64,000 nucleotides of DNA. It comes from CAJXVY01 sp965660355. Lineage in GTDB: Bacteria > Actinomycetota > Actinomycetes > Actinomycetales > Microbacteriaceae. Of the stretch, positions 1 through 6,967 are shown in pieces (position 1 is the stretch's first letter; each line of letters starts with the position of its first letter). The stretch is taken from contig CBFHZN010000003.1 in NCBI GenBank assembly GCA_965660355.1, positions 1-64,000 on the forward strand, given 5' to 3'. The position numbers and the translations under genes are program-made. Under the pieces are notes generated by a model. The model was not told where the DNA came from and ran no database searches. It saw only the letters and a program-made list of their open reading frames with translations.

Positions 1-344
1 GTTCCATTCCAATTATCAACAGTTAAAGGTAGGAGATTGTTTCGGTAACGGTCTCTTATTGCTTTATCTTCTACATCCCTTTCCTCTTTCCATTTTTTAC
101 TTCTGTATTCATCACGATATTTGGTTACAAGTCGGGTGATTTTAGATTTTTCTTGGGGAGTTAAGGGGCGGTTGATTTTATCTTGGATATAGTTTTTAGC
201 ATATATGTCATAATAAAATGAATTTTCTTTATTAAAAGGATTATCTTTTATATATAAATCTAGTTCTGTAGAAACCTTAACTTCCTCTTTTAAGGCTTTA
301 GATAATTCCTCCCTAATAAGTTGTTGTAGGTGATCTTTTTTCAT
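1..344 (-). CDS. Hypothetical protein with capsid-targeting-like N-terminus (3' end outside window)
   Basis: The reading frame starts at an ATG after an A-rich leader and stays open for 114 codons to the window edge, so the protein is C-terminally incomplete here. It opens with MKKDHLQQLIREELSKALKE, a short amphipathic helix with L/I-x-E motifs. The rest is highly charged (Lys, Arg, Asp, Glu) and helical-looking. The same kind of N-terminus occurs on other unrelated proteins in this window, which suggests a shared targeting or cleavage tag of the T4 internal-protein type (inference). I recognise no function for the body of the protein. It lies 7 bases downstream of the previous gene in the same orientation. 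Confidence 0.7.
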   Translation of the reverse strand, partial: MKKDHLQQLIREELSKALKEEVKVSTELDLYIKDNPFNKENSFYYDIYAKNYIQDKINRPLTPQEKSKITRLVTKYRDEYRSKKWKEERDVEDKAIRDRYRNNLLPLTVDNWNG

Positions 345-351
345 TTTATTT

Positions 352-1317
352 CTATTTTATTATTCCTGCTCTATGAAGCATTCTACGTCTTTCTATATCA
401 AAATCCTCCTTTAACATTGCTTTTTTTGCAAAAAGTTTAGCACGTTGATCCGCTGATATACCAGTCACAATTAGTTTATATTTTCTCCCATCATCATCTT
501 CCACAACTTCAATATCATATTTTGCTGTTGGGACTTCTCCAATTTCTTTTCTAAAAATAGCACGAACTTTCTCCACTTCATCTCTTGAATCCTTTGTAAC
601 AGATAAAGGTGGTACAGAGTCTTTTTTAGGAGTATCAATTGTTTGTGGTTCTCTATCAGGGACAACATCTTGTTCAACTTTTACAATATCATAATCAATC
701 CCAGCATTATCCATTATAGTTTTTATAACTTTAGTTAAATATGGTTTTGTATTGTATGGGTTATCTAAAGTAGAAGGGAAAATAACTTTATCATCCTCTA
801 CCTCAAAATGAACATCTTGTTCTAATTTACCAGCATATTTTTTTAGGTTTTCTGGAGTTTTCATTGGGAAATAATTTTTCCCATATCTCCCATAAAATTG
901 CATTGGGAGTTGCTTTCCTGGGAGTTGTTTGAGGTAGTCCTCAAATGTTTCATCTTTTCCAGGTGTTTTGAAATCATCAAATTGTTTTTGATTTTTCTTA
1001 ACTGTTTCTTCCCATGCCTCAGGAGCACGTTTTTTAATATCCTCTATTTTAAAATCTTTCTCCTCAGGTGTTCTACTATCCCAATCTTTCCAAGCTGCTC
1101 CTGTTTTTTGCGCAGGAACAGATGGACCAAATACTTTGGTTATAACGTCTGGTTTTCTAAGGTTTTGAGCATATATACCGTAGTTATTAACATCATCTAA
1201 TGCTTTTACTACATCTTCTATATTTGGGGATTTAACTGCTAGATCGTATTGAGCTTTTACTTGCTTCATACCATCATCCTCCATTTCAACCTCTTTTAAT
1301 ATGTCTGTTAATTTCAT
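352..1317 (-). CDS. Hypothetical protein, putative capsid-targeted protein
   Basis: A 321-residue protein beginning MKLTDILKEVEMEDDG, with an L-K-E motif near the start that fits the (L/I)-x-E cleavage consensus of T4 gp21 proteases. The body is charged and hydrophilic, with no membrane segment. The C-terminus (AMLKEDFDIERRRMLHRAGI) is strongly basic and helical. The gene follows an 86-residue hypothetical gene and groEL. A TTATAAATATT motif sits directly before the start codon. I recognise no enzymatic domain. A capsid-internal (ejected) protein is possible but rests only on the N-terminal motif. Confidence 0.75.
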   Translation of the reverse strand: MKLTDILKEVEMEDDGMKQVKAQYDLAVKSPNIEDVVKALDDVNNYGIYAQNLRKPDVITKVFGPSVPAQKTGAAWKDWDSRTPEEKDFKIEDIKKRAPEAWEETVKKNQKQFDDFKTPGKDETFEDYLKQLPGKQLPMQFYGRYGKNYFPMKTPENLKKYAGKLEQDVHFEVEDDKVIFPSTLDNPYNTKPYLTKVIKTIMDNAGIDYDIVKVEQDVVPDREPQTIDTPKKDSVPPLSVTKDSRDEVEKVRAIFRKEIGEVPTAKYDIEVVEDDDGRKYKLIVTGISADQRAKLFAKKAMLKEDFDIERRRMLHRAGIIK

Positions 1318-1319
1318 AG

Positions 1320-1330
1320 TTATAAATATT
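1320..1330 (-). promoter_or_regulatory. AATATTTATAA motif (putative late-promoter-like element)
   Basis: One of about a dozen copies of the same A/T motif in front of minus-strand genes. Here it ends only 2 bases before the ATG, too close for a normal promoter of this gene, so its role is uncertain. Confidence 0.3.
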
Positions 1331-1346
1331 GAGAGAAGGAGACCCC

Positions 1347-1607
1347 TTACATTGGGTCTCCATATAAATTATATTTTTTAGCAACCTCAATAGGTTTATC
1401 AACTTTTTCAGTTCGTATAACGTAAAGTTTACTACCTAAAGGATCCAACCTAAACTCAACATTTTCTTGGTTTTTATCAAACCATGCCTCTAAGGTATCA
1501 GTAAGGGAGAGATATTCAATCTCTTCCCCTACTAAAGACCATGTATCTCCAAACCCTTTTTTTCTTGTAGCGATTAATTCATTATATTCTTGTACTAACT
1601 CCTCCAT
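1347..1607 (-). CDS. Hypothetical protein, 86 aa
   Basis: A small acidic protein whose ATG overlaps the groEL stop by one base (TAATG), so it is probably translationally coupled to groEL. It contains a helical N-terminal part (MEELVQEYNELIATRKKG) and a C-terminal part resembling a small alpha/beta domain. I recognise no family. The tight coupling suggests co-expression with the chaperonin operon. Confidence 0.7.
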   Translation of the reverse strand: MEELVQEYNELIATRKKGFGDTWSLVGEEIEYLSLTDTLEAWFDKNQENVEFRLDPLGSKLYVIRTEKVDKPIEVAKKYNLYGDPM

Positions 1608-3253
1608 TACATCATCATATTACCCATCATGTCTGCTGGGTTATCATTATTTTCTTGAGGTGGATCAATTACTACACACTCAGTTAATAGAATAGTTCCA
1701 GATATGGAGGAAGCATTTAATAGTGCGTTACGAGTTACTTTTAAAGGATCAATGATACCTTTTTCTTTCATATTGACAACACTTTGTGATTTTAAATCGT
1801 ATCCAAACCATGGGTTTGTACCTACCTCACCCTGTTTCCCTATTTCTAGATTAATTGGGTATATATCTCCTTCTGAGTATCCAGCATTTGTGAGGATAGT
1901 TGTAAATGGTTTCCCACAAGCATTATAAACAATTTGTTTTCCTCTATTAAAATCCTCACTATCCTCTTTAAGATAAGTAATTCCCTCTCTTGAATATAAT
2001 AGAGCAGCTCCCCCACCTGCCACAATACCTCCTTCTAGGGCACATTGTGTAGCATGTAAGGCATCATCTACTCTATCTTTCTTTTCTTTCATCTCTGTTT
2101 CCGTATTTCCACCAACATGAACCAAAGCAACACCCCCAGTAAATTTAGCTAAACGTTCTTGGAGTTTTTCCATTTCATATGGGGTTTGGGAATTTCTAAT
2201 TTGATCTTCTAACTCATTAGCTCTTCTAACTATATTATCTTCCTCTCCTTTCCCATCAATAATGGTTGTTTTTTCTTTAGTGATAGTTGCTGTTTTTGCT
2301 TCACCAAACCATTCCCAATTAAATTTATCGAGTTTCATTCCCTTGTCCTTATCAAATACAGTTCCACCTGTAAGAATAGCGATGTCCTCTAATATTAATT
2401 TTCTACGTTCCCCAAAATCTGGTGCTTTTACAGCTGCAACTTTTAAGGTTCCTCTCATTTTATTTACAATTAAAGTTGCCAAAGCTTCTCCATCAATATC
2501 CTCAGCAATTATTAATAGTGATTTACCTTTTTGAGATACTCCCTCCAAAATAGGAAGTAGTTCTTTTACTTGTGTAAAGCGGTGATCTGCTACAAGTACA
2601 AAAACATCATTTAAGGTAGTTGACATATTATTGTTATTTGTAACAAAATAAGGAGATTTGTATCCTCTATCAAATTGAATTCCTTCAACTACTTCAAGGT
2701 AGGTTTCATCGGTTTTTGACTCTTCAATATAAACAACCCCTTCTTTACCTACTTTTTCAATTGCGCGAGCAATTAACTTCCCTATTTCGGGATCATTATT
2801 CGCTGATATTGTTGCTATTTGTTGTAGTTGGTCTTCGGTGGTTATTTTTTCAGAGGAAGATTTTAAGGTTTCAATTACTTGTTTCACCGCAGATTCTATT
2901 CCTCTTTTAATTTCTACGGCATTTCTTCCTTCATTTAAATATGATAAACCTCCTTTTACTAACTCACGAGCTAGTAATGTTGAAGTTGTAGTCCCATCAC
3001 CTGCATGATCTGCTGTTTTAATAGCTGCTTGTTTTACAAGTTGTGCTCCTAAATTTTCAATAGGGTCTTCTAAATCTTTTATTTGACGGGCAACGGATAC
3101 TCCATCTTTAGTAGAGGTAACACTTCCATTCTCCTCATAAACTACATTTCTACCATTAGGTCCTAGAGTTGACACAACAGCATTCGCTAATACATCAATT
3201 CCATCCATAATTTTTTTACGGGCATCTCCCCCAAATTCTACTTTTCTACTCAT
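1607..3253 (-). CDS. groEL: Chaperonin GroEL (60 kDa chaperonin)
   Basis: A full-length Cpn60 of 548 residues. It has the ATP-binding DGTTT motif at residues 86-90, the conserved N-terminal ATLGPNGRNV-type region, and a Met-rich C-terminal tail (MMGNMMM) in place of the usual Gly-Gly-Met repeats. Group I chaperonins fold proteins inside a double ring capped by GroES. T4 itself uses host GroEL plus phage gp31, so a complete phage-encoded ring protein is notable. The groES gene lies just upstream with 9 bases between them, and an Hsp20 gene is close by. The likely job is folding of capsid protein gp23 and other phage proteins (inference). All key regions look intact. Confidence 0.97.
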   Translation of the reverse strand: MSRKVEFGGDARKKIMDGIDVLANAVVSTLGPNGRNVVYEENGSVTSTKDGVSVARQIKDLEDPIENLGAQLVKQAAIKTADHAGDGTTTSTLLARELVKGGLSYLNEGRNAVEIKRGIESAVKQVIETLKSSSEKITTEDQLQQIATISANNDPEIGKLIARAIEKVGKEGVVYIEESKTDETYLEVVEGIQFDRGYKSPYFVTNNNNMSTTLNDVFVLVADHRFTQVKELLPILEGVSQKGKSLLIIAEDIDGEALATLIVNKMRGTLKVAAVKAPDFGERRKLILEDIAILTGGTVFDKDKGMKLDKFNWEWFGEAKTATITKEKTTIIDGKGEEDNIVRRANELEDQIRNSQTPYEMEKLQERLAKFTGGVALVHVGGNTETEMKEKKDRVDDALHATQCALEGGIVAGGGAALLYSREGITYLKEDSEDFNRGKQIVYNACGKPFTTILTNAGYSEGDIYPINLEIGKQGEVGTNPWFGYDLKSQSVVNMKEKGIIDPLKVTRNALLNASSISGTILLTECVVIDPPQENNDNPADMMGNMMM

Positions 3254-3262
3254 ATTTATTTA

Positions 3263-3550
3263 TTATTTTACTCGTGCTAAAATGCTATTTTCAGGTCCAA
3301 CATAATATTCCTCTCCTTCATGTTCTAATTTTGTAAACCCCATAGTAGGTAAAATAACTTTATCTCCTACTTTAACTTGGGTTTCTAAAAAATGTCCTGT
3401 TGCTGTAAATTTCCCGGGCCCTACAGCTACTACTTCAGCATGTTCATTTCTGTCTTTCCCAGCATCTGGGACTACAATGGATCCATACATAGTTTCTGTT
3501 TCTTCAAACGGTTTTACAATTACTGCATCAAAAAGTGCTTCTAAATTCAT
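3263..3550 (-). CDS. groES: Co-chaperonin GroES
   Basis: A 95-residue Cpn10. It has the N-terminal 'DAVIVKPFEE' strand, the mobile-loop region around residues 24-34 (VVPDAGKDRN), 'VVAVGPGK', 'VKVGDKVILP' and the C-terminal 'ENSILARV' strand. It forms the lid of the GroEL chamber. It looks like a true bacterial-type GroES rather than a T4 gp31-like protein. Its ATG overlaps the stop of the upstream 113-residue gene (ATGA), and groEL follows immediately, giving a compact operon. Confidence 0.96.
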   Translation of the reverse strand: MNLEALFDAVIVKPFEETETMYGSIVVPDAGKDRNEHAEVVAVGPGKFTATGHFLETQVKVGDKVILPTMGFTKLEHEGEEYYVGPENSILARVK

Positions 3551-3888
3551 AGTTCTGTTTTATTTAATATTTGTTTTATACCATTTTCTACTTCCTTCCA
3601 AGAATTAATATATTCTTTAATAGTCTCATAACTCTTATGCTTGCGTTGGAATTTTTCTCGGGCTACTGCTTTTAAGGCAAATCCAAAATTTGTGTAATAT
3701 CCTACTACTTTTTCATTAAGTTTGCCAGATGCTTTCTTTCCCGCAAACCCACGAGTGGATTTAACAGTTTCCATAACTGTAAAATTGTAATTATCCTTTT
3801 TAATATAAAAAGGCTCCATTGAAGGGTCCTTAATTGTTAATGTTAATTTCTCACCTGAGGGACGTCCTCTTTTTTCTTTTTCTACCAT
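3547..3888 (-). CDS. Hypothetical protein with AT-hook-like N-terminus
   Basis: A 113-residue basic protein that begins MVEKEKRGRPSGEK, with an RGRP core resembling an AT-hook minor-groove binder. The remainder has the look of a compact helical domain (VVGYYTNFGFALKAVAREK, then YETIKEYINSWKEVENGIK). I have the impression that similar proteins occur in many phages, but I cannot name a family. It is the first gene of the groES-groEL group, with a 4-base overlap to groES. A DNA-binding role is possible, based only on the RGRP motif. Confidence 0.75.
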   Translation of the reverse strand: MVEKEKRGRPSGEKLTLTIKDPSMEPFYIKKDNYNFTVMETVKSTRGFAGKKASGKLNEKVVGYYTNFGFALKAVAREKFQRKHKSYETIKEYINSWKEVENGIKQILNKTEL

Positions 3889-3939
3889 AACTTATTTTTT
3901 AATTATACTATAATATACGAAAACTTTATTTAAATCACA

Positions 3940-3954
3940 AAGACTTTAGAGCGC
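3940..3954. repeat. Left arm of 15-bp perfect inverted repeat flanking hsp20
   Basis: The sequence AAGACTTTAGAGCGC is repeated exactly in inverted orientation at 4420-4434. The two arms bracket the Hsp20 gene, each lying in an intergenic gap of 70-90 bases. Confidence 0.85.
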
Positions 3955-3962
3955 TTTCTACT

Positions 3963-4370
3963 TTATTTTATTTTTATAACTTGTTGTTTTGATTTTTCTG
4001 AAATTGGGATGTTAATTAATAATAAACCATTTTCTAATTTAGCATCGATTTGAGATAAATTATATTTTGAAGAAATTTTATATGCCAAATTAAATGATTT
4101 TTTAGATAATGTTCTAGTTATGGTTCCTGGATGGATACCTTTTTCCTCCTCACTGTTGTGGCTAATCTTTAATAGATCTTCGTCAATTTTTACCTCTACA
4201 TCCTTCTTAGTCAAACCAGTACATGCTATCTCAAAATATAAACCTTCTTCATCATAGAATATATTTACTGGGTGGGGTTGTTTTGAGGTAGTTGTTGGGG
4301 TAAAGGTAGATGTTGGGTGGAATAGATTTTTGAATAATAGATCAAATTCATTGAAATTAAGTGTACTCAT
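3963..4370 (-). CDS. hsp20: Small heat shock protein, Hsp20/alpha-crystallin family
   Basis: A 135-residue protein with a short Thr/Pro-rich N-terminal arm (residues 1-33), then an alpha-crystallin domain beginning 'PVNIFYDEEGLYFEIACTG'. That domain contains the typical 'LTKKDVEVKIDEDLLKI', 'SFNLAYKIS' and 'AKLENGLLLINIP' strands. The I-x-I-like tail (QQVIKIK) fits the family's oligomerisation motif. These ATP-independent holdases are also known from T4-like cyanophages. The gene stands alone between two intergenic gaps that carry the two arms of a perfect 15-bp inverted repeat, so it may be a separately regulated or mobile cassette (inference). Confidence 0.93.
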   Translation of the reverse strand: MSTLNFNEFDLLFKNLFHPTSTFTPTTTSKQPHPVNIFYDEEGLYFEIACTGLTKKDVEVKIDEDLLKISHNSEEEKGIHPGTITRTLSKKSFNLAYKISSKYNLSQIDAKLENGLLLINIPISEKSKQQVIKIK

Positions 4371-4419
4371 ATTGATTTACGTTTTGTGAGTGCTTTAAGC
4401 TACTCGGGTTAATAATAAC

Positions 4420-4434
4420 GCGCTCTAAAGTCTT
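4420..4434. repeat. Right arm of 15-bp perfect inverted repeat flanking hsp20
   Basis: GCGCTCTAAAGTCTT, the exact reverse complement of the arm at 3940-3954. It lies about 50 bases upstream of the hsp20 start codon, where it could act as an operator or promoter element. Confidence 0.85.
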
Positions 4435-4459
4435 GTTATATTAATAAATACATACAATT

Positions 4460-5203
4460 TTAAAAATTAGTTGATTCTCTCCTTACAAGATAATAAGTGC
4501 TTGTTAATTCTCCAACCTTAAATTCAACTTTCATTAGTCCCTTATAACTAAAATAAATATTTCCTTCTTCCATATCCTTATTCACATTTAATATGTTTCT
4601 AAAGGTATCAGAATTATAGGGGATTGTCTCATTACATTCTCCTACTACCCCATACATTTGATATTTTACTTTATTATTGTGACCATGTTCATCTCCAAAG
4701 GTAAATACAAATGCACTATCCCCATCTAAATCTTTTTCAACACTTGTTGTCATAATGTTTGTATTAGTTTCTCCAGACAGTGCTGATTTGGCTTTTATTA
4801 AATGAGAGATGTTGTCTTTTGATAATGATAAAATTGTATCCCATTCAGGTTCTGTTACTTCTCCAACTTTTGCAATTAGGAGTGGATCTGCTAAAGCATA
4901 TGTTAAATTGAAATTCTCATCAGCAAAATTCATTTTTGTATAAAATGATTTAACTTTTTCAAAACTAAACATTAAATTACCATGTGTTATAGTAATTAAA
5001 TTGAGTAGCTTTTTTGTATCAAAGATTGCCAAATTACAATCCTCCAAATCAAAATTAGAGTGGGTGATTTTACCAATCAATTCTCTACTAGCTGACATGA
5101 ATGGGATTTCTAAATGATTATCTTTTATTAACCATTTTACAGAATCATTTTCTCCCAGATAATATTTATCTATTATACTTTTTATAACTAATTTATTGAT
5201 CAT
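4460..5203 (-). CDS. 45: DNA polymerase sliding clamp (gp45-like)
   Basis: A 247-residue protein matching the T4-type processivity clamp in length (T4 gp45 is 228) and pattern. The first domain carries 'IFDTKKLLNLITI' and 'LMFSFEKV'. 'YALADPLLI' follows, then a second domain with 'FTFGDEHGHNNKV' and 'FRNILNVNKDMEEGNIYFS'. It ends with 'YKGLMKVEFKVGELTSTYYLV', the region that normally closes the clamp fold. gp45 forms a trimeric ring that tethers the polymerase and also activates late transcription in T4. It lies 6 bases after the C-terminal half of DNA polymerase, as expected for a replisome gene. Similarity is by pattern only, so some doubt remains. Confidence 0.8.
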   Translation of the reverse strand: MINKLVIKSIIDKYYLGENDSVKWLIKDNHLEIPFMSASRELIGKITHSNFDLEDCNLAIFDTKKLLNLITITHGNLMFSFEKVKSFYTKMNFADENFNLTYALADPLLIAKVGEVTEPEWDTILSLSKDNISHLIKAKSALSGETNTNIMTTSVEKDLDGDSAFVFTFGDEHGHNNKVKYQMYGVVGECNETIPYNSDTFRNILNVNKDMEEGNIYFSYKGLMKVEFKVGELTSTYYLVRRESTNF

Positions 5204-5209
5204 AACTTA

Positions 5210-6139
5210 TTAAAATGTAAAAAATTTATTAATGTGGGTGTTTAAATTATAACTCCATCCTAAATCCATATAAAACCCCTCTAATTTGTTTGCCATAATA
5301 GAATCAAATATTTTTTGTCTATCAGCGTATTTTTCTAAGAAATTATCTATCTTTTCGGGTAAATCAAAATCAAGGAATCCTAGGGTTTCTAATTGGTATG
5401 GGTTGGGTTTTAAGTAAACATATTTAATTTTATCACTTTGGACTATGTATGAATGTTTTTGGTTTAATTTCCAAAATCTTATTAAATCATTATAGGCAGT
5501 TGCTGCTTTTACACTAACCGGAGCTCCTTTTAATAGTTGAGTAAATATTTCTCCGGATTTTGGATTTCTTCCTTTATACTTATCTAATTTTTTAACAGCT
5601 GTAGGATTACCTAAATCCATTAATGAGATTGAACCATCAAGTATTTGTTTTCTTAACTCAAGTACTCGTTTATCAACCTCTTCTTTACTAAGACCTTTTA
5701 AAACATCCTCAAGGGTTTGTTGAAAAAACTTCCCCAATACTTTAGGGAAATTTGCTTTTTTATATTCTAAACCTTTTACATCTAATTTTTCCTTTACAAT
5801 TCCCTCCTGTTTGGTTATCCATTGGGCGTATCTTCTGGTTGCTCTAAAATAAGATGAACGTATTACACATTCGGTCTTCATTTCTAAACGATGGTTGGGA
5901 ATGTTAAAGCACTCTGTTGCTAACACGTTATATGAGTTGGTTATATGGTCTTGATAATATAAAGCTACCTTCTCTAACTCATCATCTTTCTCCTCACTAG
6001 ACATTTCCTTAAAATTGGGATGTAGATAGTTTAATAGGGGTTCGGCATGTATGTATACAGAATCGGTATCTGAGTAGATGCAATAGTTATTGTCTTCTTC
6101 ATCACAAATCCACCAAGGTACATCTTCAATATGTCTCAT
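5210..6139 (-). CDS. 43B: Family-B DNA polymerase, C-terminal fragment (motif C, thumb)
   Basis: A 309-residue protein containing polymerase motif C (IYSDTDSVYI, catalytic Asp 24 and Asp 26) and the downstream K/R-x-R-Y element (RATRRYAQW), followed by palm/thumb sequence. It lacks the exonuclease domain and motifs A and B, which sit in the separate gene at 6968-8680. The two together reconstitute one T4 gp43-type enzyme. The break falls just before motif C, inside the palm. The ATG overlaps the preceding stop by one base. Split gp43 genes are known from Aeromonas T4-like phages (43A/43B). The two parts presumably assemble into an active enzyme. Confidence 0.93.
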   Translation of the reverse strand: MRHIEDVPWWICDEEDNNYCIYSDTDSVYIHAEPLLNYLHPNFKEMSSEEKDDELEKVALYYQDHITNSYNVLATECFNIPNHRLEMKTECVIRSSYFRATRRYAQWITKQEGIVKEKLDVKGLEYKKANFPKVLGKFFQQTLEDVLKGLSKEEVDKRVLELRKQILDGSISLMDLGNPTAVKKLDKYKGRNPKSGEIFTQLLKGAPVSVKAATAYNDLIRFWKLNQKHSYIVQSDKIKYVYLKPNPYQLETLGFLDFDLPEKIDNFLEKYADRQKIFDSIMANKLEGFYMDLGWSYNLNTHINKFFTF

Positions 6140-6411
6140 TATCTTAAATAATTTGAATCAACTTCATCATTATCATATTTTTGTGGAACTGCAATGTTTA
6201 TAACATTACCACTAGAGTCTAATATTGTATCATGAGATTGGGTTGTAAATTTATCTCCTTGAATTGAGAAATTCCCACCTTGAGACATCATCTTTTTAAA
6301 GAGTAATATTTCTTTTTCACTCCAATTTTCACTTAATTTTACTATTTGCTCTTTTGAGGCAGGAAAGCCATTTAATTGGGTTCCATCTTTAATTGATCTT
6401 TTGCTTAACAT
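6139..6411 (-). CDS. Hypothetical protein, 90 aa, between DNA polymerase halves
   Basis: I chose the internal ATG giving MLSKRSIKDGTQLNGF because it follows an A-rich leader and sits 4 bases after the upstream stop. An in-frame ATG 30 bases earlier would overlap that gene. The protein has a helical middle (SEKEILLFKKMMSQGG) and a polar tail. Its stop overlaps the start of the polymerase C-terminal gene (TAATG). No nuclease motif or other recognisable domain is seen. It is one of two genes separating the polymerase halves. Confidence 0.65.
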   Translation of the reverse strand: MLSKRSIKDGTQLNGFPASKEQIVKLSENWSEKEILLFKKMMSQGGNFSIQGDKFTTQSHDTILDSSGNVINIAVPQKYDNDEVDSNYLR

Positions 6412-6415
6412 AATT

Positions 6416-6943
6416 TTAATTTTTAAATAAAACATATCCATTCATTTCCTCTCTCATTTCCTCAGATTTTATAGTTGCTTTACTTAAGCGATAACCTGTA
6501 GGAAGATTTTGATTCATAATGGAAAGATATAGTGAGTTTTTTTGTTTATCATCCTTTAAAGATCCATCTTTACTTGAACCAAAAAATAATAAAACGTATG
6601 GGGATTGTTTTGAGATATAATCGTTAGTTATATCAACAACTGTTTTTAGGATTTTAAATAATTCCCTTGGATTAGATTTTAAGTATTGTGAATCAACACC
6701 CTCTAAAGTATAACCAACATTTACTTGAGTTTGAGTATAATCAAATCCTTCATATGATACCTTTAAATTTGTATCTGGTTGGAGGTATTCACTAAAGGAA
6801 ACTTCTACTTTTCCAATATTAGATTGAAATTCATATTCATCTCCCAATACTTGCTCATATGGGAATGGTTTGATTCCTTTTAAATCTCCTACTTCTGTAA
6901 TGTAAGATTCTTTTATTAATTGTTTTAGTTCTTTTATATTCAT
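6416..6943 (-). CDS. Hypothetical protein of a three-member paralogous family, with tag-like N-terminus
   Basis: A 175-residue protein that starts MNIKELKQLIKESYITEV, a tag-like helix with I-K-E and I-T-E motifs. The C-terminal 100 residues share a pattern with the proteins at 13357-13829 and 24089-24745. That pattern is a helix of the form 'FKILKTVVDITNDYI' and then 'P..LLFFG', followed by a polar stretch and 'LYLSIMNQNLPTGYRLSK'. It lies between the two halves of the split DNA polymerase. Function unknown. It could be a virion-packaged protein (from the tag) or a passenger of a mobile insertion, but no endonuclease motif is visible. Confidence 0.75.
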   Translation of the reverse strand: MNIKELKQLIKESYITEVGDLKGIKPFPYEQVLGDEYEFQSNIGKVEVSFSEYLQPDTNLKVSYEGFDYTQTQVNVGYTLEGVDSQYLKSNPRELFKILKTVVDITNDYISKQSPYVLLFFGSSKDGSLKDDKQKNSLYLSIMNQNLPTGYRLSKATIKSEEMREEMNGYVLFKN

Positions 6944-6967
6944 AGTATTAAATATAATAAAAATTTA

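Noticed and set aside
1607..3253. groEL as bacterial contamination in the assembly
   Set aside because: It is joined by one-base overlaps and short gaps to phage-like small genes on the same strand, with the same AT-rich composition.
4380..4405. Possible CIRCE (HrcA) operator before hsp20, from GAGTGCTTTAA
   Set aside because: Only one half-site resembles CIRCE (GAGTGCTAA) and there is no TTAGCACTC partner at the required spacing.
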